NCBI RefSeq assembly: GCF_000819805.1
Contig: NZ_CDCE01000034.1
Span: 233,470 to 297,469 of the forward strand
Direction: 5' to 3'
DNA length: 64,000 nt
Source: Aeromonas diversa CDC 2478-85
Lineage (GTDB): Bacteria; Pseudomonadota; Gammaproteobacteria; Enterobacterales; Aeromonadaceae
Part shown: piece after piece, positions 28,801 to 36,761 of the stretch
Position numbering within the stretch: the stretch's first letter is position 1
How the letters are laid out: each line of letters opens with the position of its first letter
Position numbers and translations under genes: made by a program
The notes under the pieces: generated by a model
The model's database searches: none
What the model was told of the DNA's origin: nothing
The model's input: only the letters and a program-made list of their open reading frames with translations

Positions 28801-29063
28801 GCCAGCACCAGGGAGGCGCCGGGGGCCAGGGTGCCCTGCAGGGTCACCGTCGCGGTCGGGCTCTTGTCGATGGCCAGACCGTTGGCGTAGAGGGCGAGGC
28901 GATACTCGGCCAGTTCAACCGGTGCCGACCCCAGGTTACTTATCTCGACCGCCTTGTTGTTGCTGCTCCCTTCCAGATACTCGGTGATGAGCAGCTCGGC
29001 GTGGGCCTGACCGGCCAATGCCAACGCCACCGCCGAGGCGAGCAGTGTGTATCTTCCTGACAT
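25854..29063 (-). CDS. Secreted ExeM/NucH-type nuclease with Calx-beta-like C terminus
   Basis: A 1069-residue extracellular DNase-like protein. Signal peptide M-S-G-R-Y-T-L-L-A-S-A-V-A-L-A-L-A-G-Q-A-H-A is cut near 22. Next is a lamin-tail domain (L-L-I-T-E-Y-L-E-G-S-S-N-N-K-A-V-E-I, about 24-140). An OB-fold-like region follows (about 235-330, with T-R-G-V-V-T-Q-V and G-F-F-L-Q-D). The endonuclease/exonuclease/phosphatase domain (about 475-835) has S-F-N-V-L-N-F-F, L-M-E-I-E-N-N-G, G-D-M-N-A-Y and S-D-H-D-P. The last ~225 residues hold two Calx-beta-like repeats ending in D-N-D. AAGGA precedes the ATG. Likely roles are eDNA use and biofilm dispersal. A DNase of this architecture may need metal ions; that is inference. 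Confidence 0.9.
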   Translation of the reverse strand: MSGRYTLLASAVALALAGQAHAELLITEYLEGSSNNKAVEISNLGSAPVELAEYRLALYANGLAIDKSPTATVTLQGTLAPGASLVLAHGSSNAEILAKAGVKSNALTFNGDDALVLWHGSEVADSVGQVGVDPGTAWVSGSVSTLDQTLRRKATVNQGRVDAAASFDPAAEFVAYPKDDASGLGCGGEGACSDVPPPVTFVCPVDNLTPIPAIQGSGVTSPLVPAGKFEADGTTATRGVVTQVVGGLYKGFFLQDAQGDGDPATSDGIFVYTTKSDPAIKVGAEVCVSGKVKEYFNQTQLGADQWAVSPTPATPIAATPLVAEPGETLAALLERHEGMRVRLMPESNLVVTRNFGFDYDGKRNNLALAYGAPLIKSTQKFPAMSQQASDWQARNLANQLVVETDAKAPDGVLPWYPGFHPETGYLRVGDKLSGLEGALGFSYNLFRLVADNTITSSQVDHTGWDRVETPELAQAGDLRVASFNVLNFFTTVVGGDANPTGDNRGALTLSEFELQRTKIVNAITRLNADVVGLMEIENNGYGPNSAIANLVDALNAGLPGDEQYRFVSSPDGQPIGGDAITVGLLYRPARVSLSGGAELIEMPLQVAEAVDASGKTVNIKQGMRESLLQRFTSPKGDVPLTLVVNHLKSKGSACFEDYPDYASADPLDQQGHCNALRVSAARVLGERLKGEGGDVLLIGDMNAYGMEDPIRALTDYDPANTPRPVVTASHTRLAGVDYQVQGEAIGLGAGLVNLNTRFHGSDTFSYSYEGELGNLDHALASPGLAAKVIGVEDWHINSTESNLFEYGVKYSGKLAKSDNPFSASDHDPLLIAITYPEPPRGTLSLDQEDALVKEGESLTLGVTRRDGSFGEASVSWRVVPGTAGAEDLALASGTLSWADGESGGKTLVVPTKPDALNEGDETFTVELTDASGAVLGETRVTRATLSDVAAPASIQMGASELTTREGLWFVEIPLVRSGDLSQSAQASVSFASGSASWLLDYLPWGSSTVRWAPGEGGVKSVRVLVVDDWFVEKAETFTARLAQVRGAKAGSPAATRVTIEDNDKSWWPF

Positions 29064-29377
29064 GCTTGTTCCTTATTGTTTGTGATTGTATTCCGTACTC
29101 TCCCACCCGGTTCACCACGCTGGTGTGCAACAGGCGGTGAGGCGGGAGGCGCACCCTAAAAGCCACCCGAGAATCGGGCGGCCAGATTGTCGCACCTTCC
29201 TGCCTCGTCCCGGCGTGAGCTCGCGCAACATTTGCAAAACAATGTAGCTACCTGATGACAGCGTCTCTTGCCGCTATACCCGGTTGAAACGGGATAAAAC
29301 GTGGGCTTTGGCTTCTTTGTTGGCATGCTTCAGGGCATACTGTTGGCCCCTTGCAACTTTCCTCGGTTACACCGGGC
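29064..29377. other. Divergent intergenic region, nuclease / YbjL-type transporter
   Basis: 314 bp between two divergent genes, presumably holding both promoters. I see no gene, tRNA or strong palindrome in it, and no operator I can name. Confidence 0.5.
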
Positions 29378-31063
29378 ATGACCATTGATTTTGTGACCCT
29401 GCTTCATCAAAGCGACTCCCTGCTGCTGTTTGTGGTGCTGGCCTTCGGCCTGCTGCTCGGCAAGGTGCGCATCGGCAACTTTCAGATAGGCAACACCATA
29501 GGTGTGTTGTTCACCGCCCTGCTGTTCGGCCAGATGGGATTCCACTTCACGGCATCGACCGAGAACGTCGGCTTCATGCTCTTCATCTTCTGCGTCGGCA
29601 TCGAAGCGGGTCCGCACTTTTTCAGTGTCTTCCTGCGCGACGGGATCCACTACATCACCCTGACTCTGGTGATCCTGCTCTCGGCCCTGCTGCTGACGGT
29701 GGGGCTGGCCAAGGTCTTCAATCTGGGGCCCGGTCTCGCCGCCGGCATACTGGCGGGATCGCTCACCTCGACCCCGGCCCTGGTGGGGGCTCAGGATGCC
29801 CTGCGTAGCGGCCTGCTGAACCTGCCTCACCAGACCGACATGCAGGCGGTGCTCGATAACATGGGCATCGGCTATGCCCTGACCTATCTGGTGGGGCTGG
29901 TCGGCCTCATGGTGGTGGTGCGCTACCTGCCGGCACTGGCCCGCCTCGATCTCTCCACCGAGGCCCAGAAGATCGCCCGCGAGCGCGGCCTGTCAGACAA
30001 CGAGAATCGCAAGACCTACCTGCCCATCATCCGCGCCTATCGGGTCGGCCCCGAGCTCGCCGCCTGGATTGGCGGACGCACCCTGCGTGAGACCGGCATC
30101 TATCCTCACACCGGCTGCTATGTGGAGCGGATCCGCCGTAACGGCATTCTGGCCAGCCCTGATGGGGACGCCATCATTCAGGAAGGCGACGAGATAGCCC
30201 TGGTGGGCTACCCCACCAGCCACGAGAAGCTGGACGTGAACTATCGCAACGGCAAGGAGGTCTTCGACAAGGACCTGCTGGATCTGCAGATCGTCACTGA
30301 GGAGATAGTGGTCAAGAACGACGCCATCGTCGGCCGCCACCTGGCCGAGCTCAACCTGACCGAGAAGGGGTGCTTCCTCAACCGCATCGTCCGCTCCCAG
30401 ATAGAGATGCCATTTGATCGCAACATCATGCTGCAAAAGGGCGACGTGCTGCAGATAAGCGGCGAGAAGCTGAGGGTGAAACAGCTGGCGGGCAAGATAG
30501 GCTTTATCAGCATCCACAGCCAGACCACGGATCTGGTCGCCTTCACCACCTTCTTCGTGCTGGGGCTGCTGATAGGCTCTGTCTCTCTGGTGTTCGGCCA
30601 GATCGAGTTTGGCCTTGGCAATGCGGTTGGGCTGCTGCTGGCGGGCATACTGATGGGCTACCTCAGAGCCAACCACCCGACCGTGGGCTATGTGCCGCCG
30701 GGCGCCCTGCGGCTGGCCAAGGATCTCGGGCTCGCCGTCTTCATGGTGAGCACAGGCCTCAAGGCGGGGGGCGGCATCCTGGATCACTTGAGTGAAGTGG
30801 GGGGAATCGTGCTCTTCTCCGGCATGATAGTCACGGCGCTGCCCGTGCTCATCGGTTATCTGTTTGGCGTCTGGGTGCTGAAGATGAACCCGGCCCTGCT
30901 GCTGGGGGCCATCACGGGGGCGCGGACCTGTGCCCCGGCCATGGACGTGGTCAACGAGGCCGCCAACAGCTCTATCCCCGCGCTCGGCTACGCCGGCACC
31001 TATGCGGTCGCCAACGTCATGCTGACCCTCGCCGGCTCCTTTATTATCAGCTTCTGGCTCTGA
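29378..31063 (+). CDS. YbjL-type transporter (aspartate:alanine exchanger family)
   Basis: A 561-residue inner-membrane protein closely following E. coli YbjL in sequence and layout. It has five or six N-terminal membrane helices (about 8-190), then a cytoplasmic region with two TrkA-C domains (about 200-375), one including [10 protein letters not shown] second set of helices follows (about 380-561) with G-A-R-T-C-A-P-A-M and [12 protein letters not shown]-family members exchange carboxylates or amino acids; the substrate of YbjL is not established. I start at the ATG at 29378 (M-T-I-D-F-V-T-L-L) rather than an upstream alternative at 29351. Confidence 0.9.
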   Translation: MTIDFVTLLHQSDSLLLFVVLAFGLLLGKVRIGNFQIGNTIGVLFTALLFGQMGFHFTASTENVGFMLFIFCVGIEAGPHFFSVFLRDGIHYITLTLVILLSALLLTVGLAKVFNLGPGLAAGILAGSLTSTPALVGAQDALRSGLLNLPHQTDMQAVLDNMGIGYALTYLVGLVGLMVVVRYLPALARLDLSTEAQKIARERGLSDNENRKTYLPIIRAYRVGPELAAWIGGRTLRETGIYPHTGCYVERIRRNGILASPDGDAIIQEGDEIALVGYPTSHEKLDVNYRNGKEVFDKDLLDLQIVTEEIVVKNDAIVGRHLAELNLTEKGCFLNRIVRSQIEMPFDRNIMLQKGDVLQISGEKLRVKQLAGKIGFISIHSQTTDLVAFTTFFVLGLLIGSVSLVFGQIEFGLGNAVGLLLAGILMGYLRANHPTVGYVPPGALRLAKDLGLAVFMVSTGLKAGGGILDHLSEVGGIVLFSGMIVTALPVLIGYLFGVWVLKMNPALLLGAITGARTCAPAMDVVNEAANSSIPALGYAGTYAVANVMLTLAGSFIISFWL

Positions 31064-31072
31064 CCTTCATCA

Positions 31073-31098
31073 CATCGCCCCCATCATGGGGGCGATCT
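31073..31098 (+). terminator. Hairpin after the YbjL-type gene
   Basis: ATCGCCCCCAT and ATGGGGGCGAT form an 11-bp stem with almost no loop, 10 bp after the stop. What follows (CTTCTCTCG) is a poor T-run, so read-through is possible. Confidence 0.6.
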
Positions 31099-31172
31099 TC
31101 TCTCGTTATTTCTCTCGAATCACCGCATCGATAAAAATCCACCCATGATTTAATCAACATGGACATATCGAT

Positions 31173-31206
31173 TATTTAATTCACCAGGATGGCATCGAAT
31201 TAAATA
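31173..31206. repeat. 10-bp AT-rich inverted repeat
   Basis: TATTTAATTC (31173-31182) and GAATTAAATA (31197-31206) are perfect inverse complements around a 14-nt centre. Such AT-rich arms could be a regulator site; no partner is known. Confidence 0.6.
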
Positions 31207-31413
31207 TAGGTCAGCCGGCCATGGACTCACGACTCAACACGCTGAAAAACCGCATGATTTCGTTTTCATCCACACAGATCAAATATGAAAACCTTGTCAT
31301 TTTCGGCTAACAATGAATGGCCAATCTGTCAATGGCAACATCCGTCAACTGTCATTATTAACCGGTGCAGATATGATGCGCATCCTTACCCAAGGATGCG
31401 TGTGATGTGCTTT

Positions 31414-31438
31414 GGGGCCCACCAGGGCCCCTTTTTTT
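31414..31438 (+). terminator. Strong plus-strand intrinsic terminator without an adjacent gene
   Basis: GGGGCCC-ACCA-GGGCCCC (31414-31431) followed by seven T. It is 350 bp after the nearest plus-strand gene. Confidence 0.8.
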
Positions 31439-31464
31439 ATTTGTACCTGTTCGCTCCGCCGAAA

Positions 31465-31491
31465 TAAAAAAAGGGGAGCCTGCTGCTCCCC
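31465..31491 (-). terminator. Acyl-CoA ligase terminator
   Basis: GGGGAGC and GCTCCCC form a 7-bp stem with a 5-nt loop, followed on the minus strand by eight T, about 25 bp after the ligase stop. Confidence 0.85.
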
Positions 31492-31515
31492 TCATCCATG
31501 CAGTGTGCCCCGGGA

Positions 31516-33180
31516 TCAAGACTCCCAGACGATGCTCTTGTTCGAAGGCCACTGATTATCCAGATCCGCATAACGCTGCTCGAGCAGGTGGCGGCGGATC
31601 TTCATGGTCGGAGTCAGCACCCCATTCTCGATATTCCACGGGGTCTTGACCACGAACAGCCCCTTGAGCTTGGCGTGAGCCTCGAGCTTCTCGTTGACCC
31701 GCGCCCGGGCCAGATCGAGGGCTCGCTCGATCTCGCTGTGCCCCTCTTTCATCGCCTTCTCGGTCAGCTGCACCAGGGCAATGGGCTGAGGCATGCCATA
31801 GCCGATGACGCAGAGCTGCTCGATGAGAGGCTCCTGACCCAGCATGCCCTCGATGGGGACAGGGGCCACATACTTGCCTTTCGCCGTCTTGAACACATCC
31901 TTCATGCGACCCGTGATGGTGAGATAACCCTCGCCGTCGATCTTGCCCATGTCGCCGGTGTGCAACCAGCCATCGGCGTCGATGGCCGTGGCACTGCTCT
32001 CGGGATCCTTGTAGTAGCCCACCATCATCCCCTCACAGCGGCAGAGGATTTCCCCCTCTTCCGAGATGCGGATGGTCACCCCGGCCCCCGCCTTGCCGAC
32101 CGAGCCAATCTTGTCACCGCGGAAGGGGTAGTTGAGGGTGGAGTAGGCGTGATTTTCGGTCATGCCCCACGCCTCAGTGATGTTGAGCCCTATGCTGCGA
32201 TACCACTGCAGCAGTGAGGGGGCGACCGGCGCCGAGCCACAGCCCAGCACCCTGGCCTTATCCAGCCCCAGTCCCTCGCGCAGCTTGCGCTTGATGAGGG
32301 TAGAGACGAGCGGGATCTTGAGCAGCAACGCCAGCTTCTGGGGCGGGAGCTTCTCGTAGATCTTGATGCGGAACATGGCCCACAGACGGGGCACAGAGAT
32401 GAAGACGGTGGGGCGGCAACGCTTGATGTCCTCGACGAAGGTGTCGAGGGACTCGGGAAACGCGATCACGGCGCCACTGTAGAGGCTGCCACCGTAGACA
32501 TAGACCCGCTCTGTGATGTGGGCGAGCGGCAGGTAAGAGAAACCGCGATCCTCCTCGCACAATCCAACCGTCTCGACCAGCTTCTCGCAAGACCAGCCAT
32601 AACGCTCGACCGAGAGCATGGCCCCTTTGGGCTTGCCGGTACTGCCCGAGGTGTAGACCAGGCTCAGCAAGCTATCGGGCTCCTGCACCGGGCTCTCGGC
32701 AATCGGCTCATGGGCCTGGATCAGATCGGCCCACTGATGCTGGGCCGGCATGGTCTCATAGGGGAAGGCGATCCGCAGCAGCTCCTGCGGGATCCCCGAC
32801 GCCTGACTCTTCCAATCATCAAGCTTGCCGACGAAGATCGCCTTGGTTTCGCTGTGGCGAAGTACGTATTCGATAGTATCGCTGTTGGCGGTCGGGTAGA
32901 TGGGCACGCTGACATAGCCCCCCATCTGCATCGCCAGATCGGCGATAAACCAGTGGGCGCAGTTCTTGGAGAGGAGTGCGACCTTGTCACCCGGGACCAG
33001 GCCCAGGGCACGCAAGGCCGCAGTGATGCGTCTCGCCTCGTCGGCCACCCTCGCCCAGCTGTAATCCTCATACTGGCGGTTGATGGTCTGACGCAGATAG
33101 ATTCTATCGGGACATTGCCGCTCCCAATGGTAGAGCATTTCGAGCGGCAACTTGTGGGCAATCTTGGATCGGGTGGCCAT
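31516..33180 (-). CDS. AMP-forming long-chain acyl-CoA ligase
   Basis: A 554-residue adenylate-forming enzyme. The P-loop Y-T-S-G-S-T-G-K-P-K-G is at 176-186. Y-L-P-L-A-H-I-T-E-R, I-T-E-A-W-G-M-T-E-N and G-W-L-H-T-G-D-M-G follow, then G-R-M-K-D-V-F-K-T-A-K-G-K-Y-V-A-P-V-P-I-E, the hinge before the C-terminal domain. It resembles the Faa1/FadD15-type long-chain fatty acid:CoA ligases rather than E. coli FadD. It would activate fatty acids for beta-oxidation, feeding the ETF system encoded at 7-10 kb. AGGGA lies before the ATG. A PsrA-like operator 66 bp upstream suggests induction by fatty acids. Confidence 0.88.
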   Translation of the reverse strand: MATRSKIAHKLPLEMLYHWERQCPDRIYLRQTINRQYEDYSWARVADEARRITAALRALGLVPGDKVALLSKNCAHWFIADLAMQMGGYVSVPIYPTANSDTIEYVLRHSETKAIFVGKLDDWKSQASGIPQELLRIAFPYETMPAQHQWADLIQAHEPIAESPVQEPDSLLSLVYTSGSTGKPKGAMLSVERYGWSCEKLVETVGLCEEDRGFSYLPLAHITERVYVYGGSLYSGAVIAFPESLDTFVEDIKRCRPTVFISVPRLWAMFRIKIYEKLPPQKLALLLKIPLVSTLIKRKLREGLGLDKARVLGCGSAPVAPSLLQWYRSIGLNITEAWGMTENHAYSTLNYPFRGDKIGSVGKAGAGVTIRISEEGEILCRCEGMMVGYYKDPESSATAIDADGWLHTGDMGKIDGEGYLTITGRMKDVFKTAKGKYVAPVPIEGMLGQEPLIEQLCVIGYGMPQPIALVQLTEKAMKEGHSEIERALDLARARVNEKLEAHAKLKGLFVVKTPWNIENGVLTPTMKIRRHLLEQRYADLDNQWPSNKSIVWES

Positions 33181-33245
33181 GGTTAATTCCCTGCAACAAT
33201 AGGCAACCCAATTATTAACACTATGTAAAGACTCAGGAAAGAACT

Positions 33246-33267
33246 AATTCAAACCCGAGTTTGAATT
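33246..33267. promoter_or_regulatory. PsrA-like operator upstream of the acyl-CoA ligase gene
   Basis: AATTCAAAC-CCGA-GTTTGAATT: perfect 9-bp inverted arms around 4 bp, 66 bp before the ligase ATG. The core CAAAC-N4-GTTTG fits the published PsrA consensus G/C-AAAC-N2-4-GTTT-G/C. PsrA is a TetR-family repressor of fatty acid degradation genes released by long-chain acyl signals. Confidence 0.75.
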
Positions 33268-33272
33268 GTGAT

Positions 33273-33569
33273 TCAGGACTCAGCATGCTCCTGTAACTGC
33301 TCCCACATCGCCATCACATGTGCCTGATCCTCATCGGAGAGCTCTCCTTGCAGGATCGCCTCGTTGAGGCTGCGCAGCACGTAGCTCTTCACATCACGCA
33401 CCAGCGTCTTCCCCTCCAGCTCGGCGCGGGCCACCGCCAGGGAGATATGCCCCCTGAGATACCCGCCGGCAAACAGCTCGTCATCGGTAGCGGTCGCCAC
33501 CTGGCTGTCTATCAGCCCCAGCAGCTTGTGTTCATACTCTTGAATCGACAGGGAATTAAGAATCGACAT
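33273..33569 (-). CDS. yfcL: YfcL family protein
   Basis: A 98-residue acidic cytoplasmic protein matching YfcL. Shared features with E. coli YfcL are L-I-D near 19, D-D-E-L-F-A-G-G-Y-L-R-G-H near 29-41, and a C-terminal A-I-L-Q-G-E-L-S-D-E-D-Q-A-H-V-M-A-M-W-E. Its function is unknown; in other genomes the gene also lies near smrB/prmB/aroC, which are elsewhere in this window. It precedes the ligase gene on the same strand, but the operator between them suggests separate control. Confidence 0.85.
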   Translation of the reverse strand: MSILNSLSIQEYEHKLLGLIDSQVATATDDELFAGGYLRGHISLAVARAELEGKTLVRDVKSYVLRSLNEAILQGELSDEDQAHVMAMWEQLQEHAES

Positions 33570-33628
33570 GGAACAGCCTCTTTGGCCGGGATCTCCGGCA
33601 CACAGGGTTATGATGTTAAGCGTCGGAC

Positions 33629-34738
33629 CTAGGCCGGGTTGGCGACCGGATAGATGACCTGATCCCGCCAGCCGGTGACGATGCGCCGATAGCCTTGCAG
33701 GGCCTGATCCAGCGTCCTGTCACCCGTATCCACCAGCAGGGGCCGCCCCGCCAGGGTAGCCAACTTGCTCTTGGTGGCGATCACCAGGATGCGATCCAGG
33801 CCCACCGCACGAAGCACGGCAGGAGTTAACTGCTGGTTGCCTCGTCCGAACAGATGTCCCTGCCCACCGATCGGGGTAATGATCAGGCTACAGGGGCGCC
33901 CCGCTATCCGGGTAAGGATCTCGTCGGCGCGCAGATCCTGCCCGATCAGCCGGCCATTTTCCACCAGATCCACACCGAGCAGACTATTTTCCAGACCCAG
34001 CTCCGCCATGCAGGCGGCCACCGTCGTGCCAGAGCCCATCAGGTAGAGGGTGTCCGGCTCCATCCTGGAGACCACCTCGGCGGCGATATCGGCCAGCACC
34101 AGCGGCTCGGACTCCCTTCCCCCCGCCTTGACCGCCTGCACGAAGCGCAGATCCTGGGGTACCATCAACTCGCCGAAATGGCGTGCCCGCACCCGACCGG
34201 CACGAAACGCCTCCTCGTCGATGTCCATCACCTCCCCTTGCGCCAGGGTGAGCAGCTCGCCGCCTATCATGCGGGCCACCACCCTCCCCGCCGCCTGGGG
34301 CGTCACGGCGTAGACACCGGAGTGGATCTTGCAACCGGCCGGGATGCCGAGCACATGGGCGTGCTCCCCCACGGCGGCGCAGATGTCCCGCGCCGTGCCA
34401 TCGCCGCCGGCGAAGAGCAACAGATCGAGCCCCATCTCGGCCATGAGACGGGCCGCGCTGCGGGTATCCTTGGCGCAGCTCTCGGCCGCTGGGTGATGGT
34501 CGATCAGGGTATGGGGGATCCCCATCTCCCGGGCCAGCTCTTCTCCCATGGGGCCCGCCACCGTCACCAGCTCATAATCGAGCCCGGCGAGCTCGGCGAG
34601 GGCCGCCCTGGCGCGCTCGGCCGAGCGCGGCACGGCCCCGAGCCGGCGCGCCAGCTCGACGACGCCATCTGAGCCCTTGAGGGCCACACTTCCCCCCAAC
34701 CCGGCGACGGGGTTGATGATCAATCCGAGACGAAACAT
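33629..34738 (-). CDS. ATP-NAD kinase family protein
   Basis: A 369-residue protein of the ATP-NAD kinase/AcoX-like group. I-I-N-P-V-A-G-L-G-G is at 7-16, the kinase signature F-A-G-G-D-G-T-A-R-D at 109-118, followed by G-I-P-A-G-C-K-I-H-S-G-V-Y near 134-146. A C-terminal domain has G-S-G-T-T-V and T-P-I-G-G-Q-G-H-L-F-G-R-G-N-Q. These are distinct from the housekeeping NadK and the true substrate is uncertain. AAAGGAG lies 6 nt before the ATG. It is 59 bp upstream of yfcL in the same direction. Confidence 0.85.
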   Translation of the reverse strand: MFRLGLIINPVAGLGGSVALKGSDGVVELARRLGAVPRSAERARAALAELAGLDYELVTVAGPMGEELAREMGIPHTLIDHHPAAESCAKDTRSAARLMAEMGLDLLLFAGGDGTARDICAAVGEHAHVLGIPAGCKIHSGVYAVTPQAAGRVVARMIGGELLTLAQGEVMDIDEEAFRAGRVRARHFGELMVPQDLRFVQAVKAGGRESEPLVLADIAAEVVSRMEPDTLYLMGSGTTVAACMAELGLENSLLGVDLVENGRLIGQDLRADEILTRIAGRPCSLIITPIGGQGHLFGRGNQQLTPAVLRAVGLDRILVIATKSKLATLAGRPLLVDTGDRTLDQALQGYRRIVTGWRDQVIYPVANPA

Positions 34739-34811
34739 GCCAACTCCTTTGGTCTAACCGGCACCCATTCTAACGCCCTGTCCGAGCGGAGCAACACGGC
34801 GCGGCCACCCA

Positions 34812-34844
34812 TAAAAAAAGCGGCGCCATCCGGCGCCGCTTTTA
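34812..34844. terminator. speA terminator (bidirectional)
   Basis: GCGGCGCC-ATCC-GGCGCCGC (34820-34839), with seven A to the left and TTTT to the right, so it can act both ways; it lies 15 bp after the speA stop. Confidence 0.85.
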
Positions 34845-34859
34845 GTCAGGGGAAGAGGA

Positions 34860-36761
34860 TCACTCCTCTTCCAGATAGGCATAACCCTGCAGGCCCAGCT
34901 CCAGCTCGTCGAGCAGCGCCTTGCGCATGTCGTCGCTCAGGGAGGGGTGGCTGGCAATCTTCTGGTAGTTCTCGCGAATGACCGACGGATCGATATTCAC
35001 GTAGCGCAGCAGTTGATCGACGGTGTCACCGCGGACGATGTTGCGAATGTCCATCTGGCCTTCGTCATCGAGCCAGACTTCGGCGCAATGGGTGTCGCCG
35101 AACAAGTTGTGCAGATCCCCCAGGATCTCCTGATAGGCACCGACCAAGAAGAAGCCGATGTGGCAATCTTCGTTCTCGCCGTAGTGGGGCATCGGCAGGG
35201 TGCTCTCGACCCCCAGGCCGTCCACGTAGTGCTCCACCTGACCATCGGAGTCGCAGGTGATATCCATCAGGATACCGCGACGGGTCAGCGGGCGATCCAG
35301 ACCGGAGAGCGGCAGCACAGGGAACACCTGACCAATCCCCCAGGCGTCCGGCAGGGACTGGAACAGGGAGAAGTTCGCGAAGCACTTGTCGGCCAGCTGC
35401 TCGTTGAGCTGGTCGGCCAGATCCCGGTGGTTACGGTTAACCGGGTTGAGGCGCTCCTTGATGGCCAGGCTGATGTTCTGATGCAGGCTCTCGGCCCAAG
35501 CGCGCTGCTCGAGGTTGAGCAGGCCCATGGTGTACTGGGCGTTGACGTCCGACAGATCGGCCTGGGAGTCGTGGAAGATCTCCAGCAGGGAGGGGTCTTC
35601 CTCGTGCAGGTCTACCCAGCTCTGCCACATGTTCTGCAGTATGGTCGGCTCGTCGTCACCGGGTGCCTTGATGTCGTTCATCTGCACCCCTTCGGCGCCG
35701 ATCACGTTGGTGACCAGCACGGCGTGGTGCGCGGTCAGGGCACGGCCCGACTCGCTGATGATGGTCGGGTGCGGCAAGTCGAACTCGCGGCACACGTCGC
35801 CGATGCCCCACACCACGTTGTTGGCGTATTCGGAGAGGCTGTAGTTGGCCGAGCAGTGGCTCTGGGAACGGGTCCCTTCGTAGTCCACGCCCAGGCCACC
35901 GCCGACGTCAACGATGGTGACGTTGGCGCCCAGACGGCGCAGCTCGGCGTAGAAACGGCCGCACTCGCGCACACCGCCCTGGATGTCGCGGATGTTGGCG
36001 ATCTGGGAGCCGAGGTGGAAGTGCAGCAGCTCGAGGCAGTCGAGCTTGCCGATGCTGCGCAGCTTCTCTACCAGCTTGAGGATCTGGGTGGCGCTCAGAC
36101 CGAACTTGGACATGGCGCCGCCACTCGATTCCCACATGCCGGAGCCGGTGGAGGCGAGCTTGGCGCGCACACCGATGTGCGGGCGGATGTTGAGACGGGC
36201 CGACTCGTCGAGCACCAGATCCAGCTCGGAGGGCTTCTCGACGACGATCACCACCTTGTGGCCCATCAGGTTACCGAGCAGCGCGTGGCGCACGTACTCG
36301 CGATCCTTGTAGCCGTTGCAGACGATCACCGAGCCCTGCTCGTGATGGTGGGAGAGCACCGCCAACAGTTCCGGCTTGGAGCCGGCTTCGAGGCCGAGAC
36401 GCGGCTTGTCGGTATAGGCGGAGCTGATGGTCTCGATAACGCGACGCTGTTGGTTCACCTTGATGGGGTAAACACACAGGTAGTCACCCTCGTAGCCCGA
36501 TTTCTCGATGGCCTGGCCAAACGCATTGAACAGGGCATCGACCCGACTCTTGAGAATGTCGGGGAAACGCAGCAGTACGGGAGTGGTCAAGCCGGCTTGA
36601 CGCAGCTGTTCGATGGCATCGGAGATGACGATGTTCGCGTCAGGACGGGACTTGTCCGGAGACACGGTGACGTGCCCCTCTTCGTTGATGCCGAAAAAAC
36701 CGGCTCCCCAGTAGGGGACGTTATAGACCTTGAGAGAGTCCTTGCTGGACCAGTTAGTCAT
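34860..36761 (-). CDS. speA: Biosynthetic arginine decarboxylase
   Basis: A 633-residue PLP enzyme (alanine-racemase fold III) that makes agmatine for putrescine synthesis. Y-P-I-K-V-N-Q-Q-R-R at 98-107 contains the PLP Lys101. H-F-H-L-G-S-Q and D-V-G-G-G-L-G-V-D-Y follow in the middle, and the C terminus has the long speA-specific extension. It belongs to the biosynthetic SpeA class, not the inducible acid-resistance AdiA. GAGG lies 9 nt before the ATG, and a GCGGC/GCCGC hairpin with a 5-nt loop lies just upstream in the leader. Upstream is a 576-bp gap. Confidence 0.95.
   Translation of the reverse strand: MTNWSSKDSLKVYNVPYWGAGFFGINEEGHVTVSPDKSRPDANIVISDAIEQLRQAGLTTPVLLRFPDILKSRVDALFNAFGQAIEKSGYEGDYLCVYPIKVNQQRRVIETISSAYTDKPRLGLEAGSKPELLAVLSHHHEQGSVIVCNGYKDREYVRHALLGNLMGHKVVIVVEKPSELDLVLDESARLNIRPHIGVRAKLASTGSGMWESSGGAMSKFGLSATQILKLVEKLRSIGKLDCLELLHFHLGSQIANIRDIQGGVRECGRFYAELRRLGANVTIVDVGGGLGVDYEGTRSQSHCSANYSLSEYANNVVWGIGDVCREFDLPHPTIISESGRALTAHHAVLVTNVIGAEGVQMNDIKAPGDDEPTILQNMWQSWVDLHEEDPSLLEIFHDSQADLSDVNAQYTMGLLNLEQRAWAESLHQNISLAIKERLNPVNRNHRDLADQLNEQLADKCFANFSLFQSLPDAWGIGQVFPVLPLSGLDRPLTRRGILMDITCDSDGQVEHYVDGLGVESTLPMPHYGENEDCHIGFFLVGAYQEILGDLHNLFGDTHCAEVWLDDEGQMDIRNIVRGDTVDQLLRYVNIDPSVIRENYQKIASHPSLSDDMRKALLDELELGLQGYAYLEEE

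Larger units (their letters stand above)
31099..31464. other. AT-rich non-coding stretch with two hairpins and a terminator
   Basis: About 365 bp, clearly richer in A and T than its surroundings, with no convincing gene. It contains a 10-bp inverted repeat (31173-31206). On the plus strand there is a promoter-like pair CTGTCA (31349-31354) and TATGAT (31372-31377) at 17-bp spacing, a hairpin CGCATCCTT/AAGGATGCG (31379-31400), and a strong terminator (31414-31438). The flanking genes converge here, so the last terminator has no obvious gene unless YbjL-type mRNA reads through or a small RNA is made. The predicted transcription start falls inside the first hairpin arm, which weakens the small-RNA idea. 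Confidence 0.5.

Noticed and set aside
25845..29060. A 1071-codon open frame on the plus strand opposite the nuclease gene
   Set aside because: It mirrors the real gene almost exactly, has no ribosome binding site and a His/Gly/Gln-rich composition. Long antisense frames are common in high-GC DNA; the same applies to 34947-37097, 17785-19455, 15358-16812, 8747-10306 and 4432-5577.
31285..31467. A 60-codon open frame near the orphan terminator
   Set aside because: It reads through the hairpins and terminator and has no Shine-Dalgarno.
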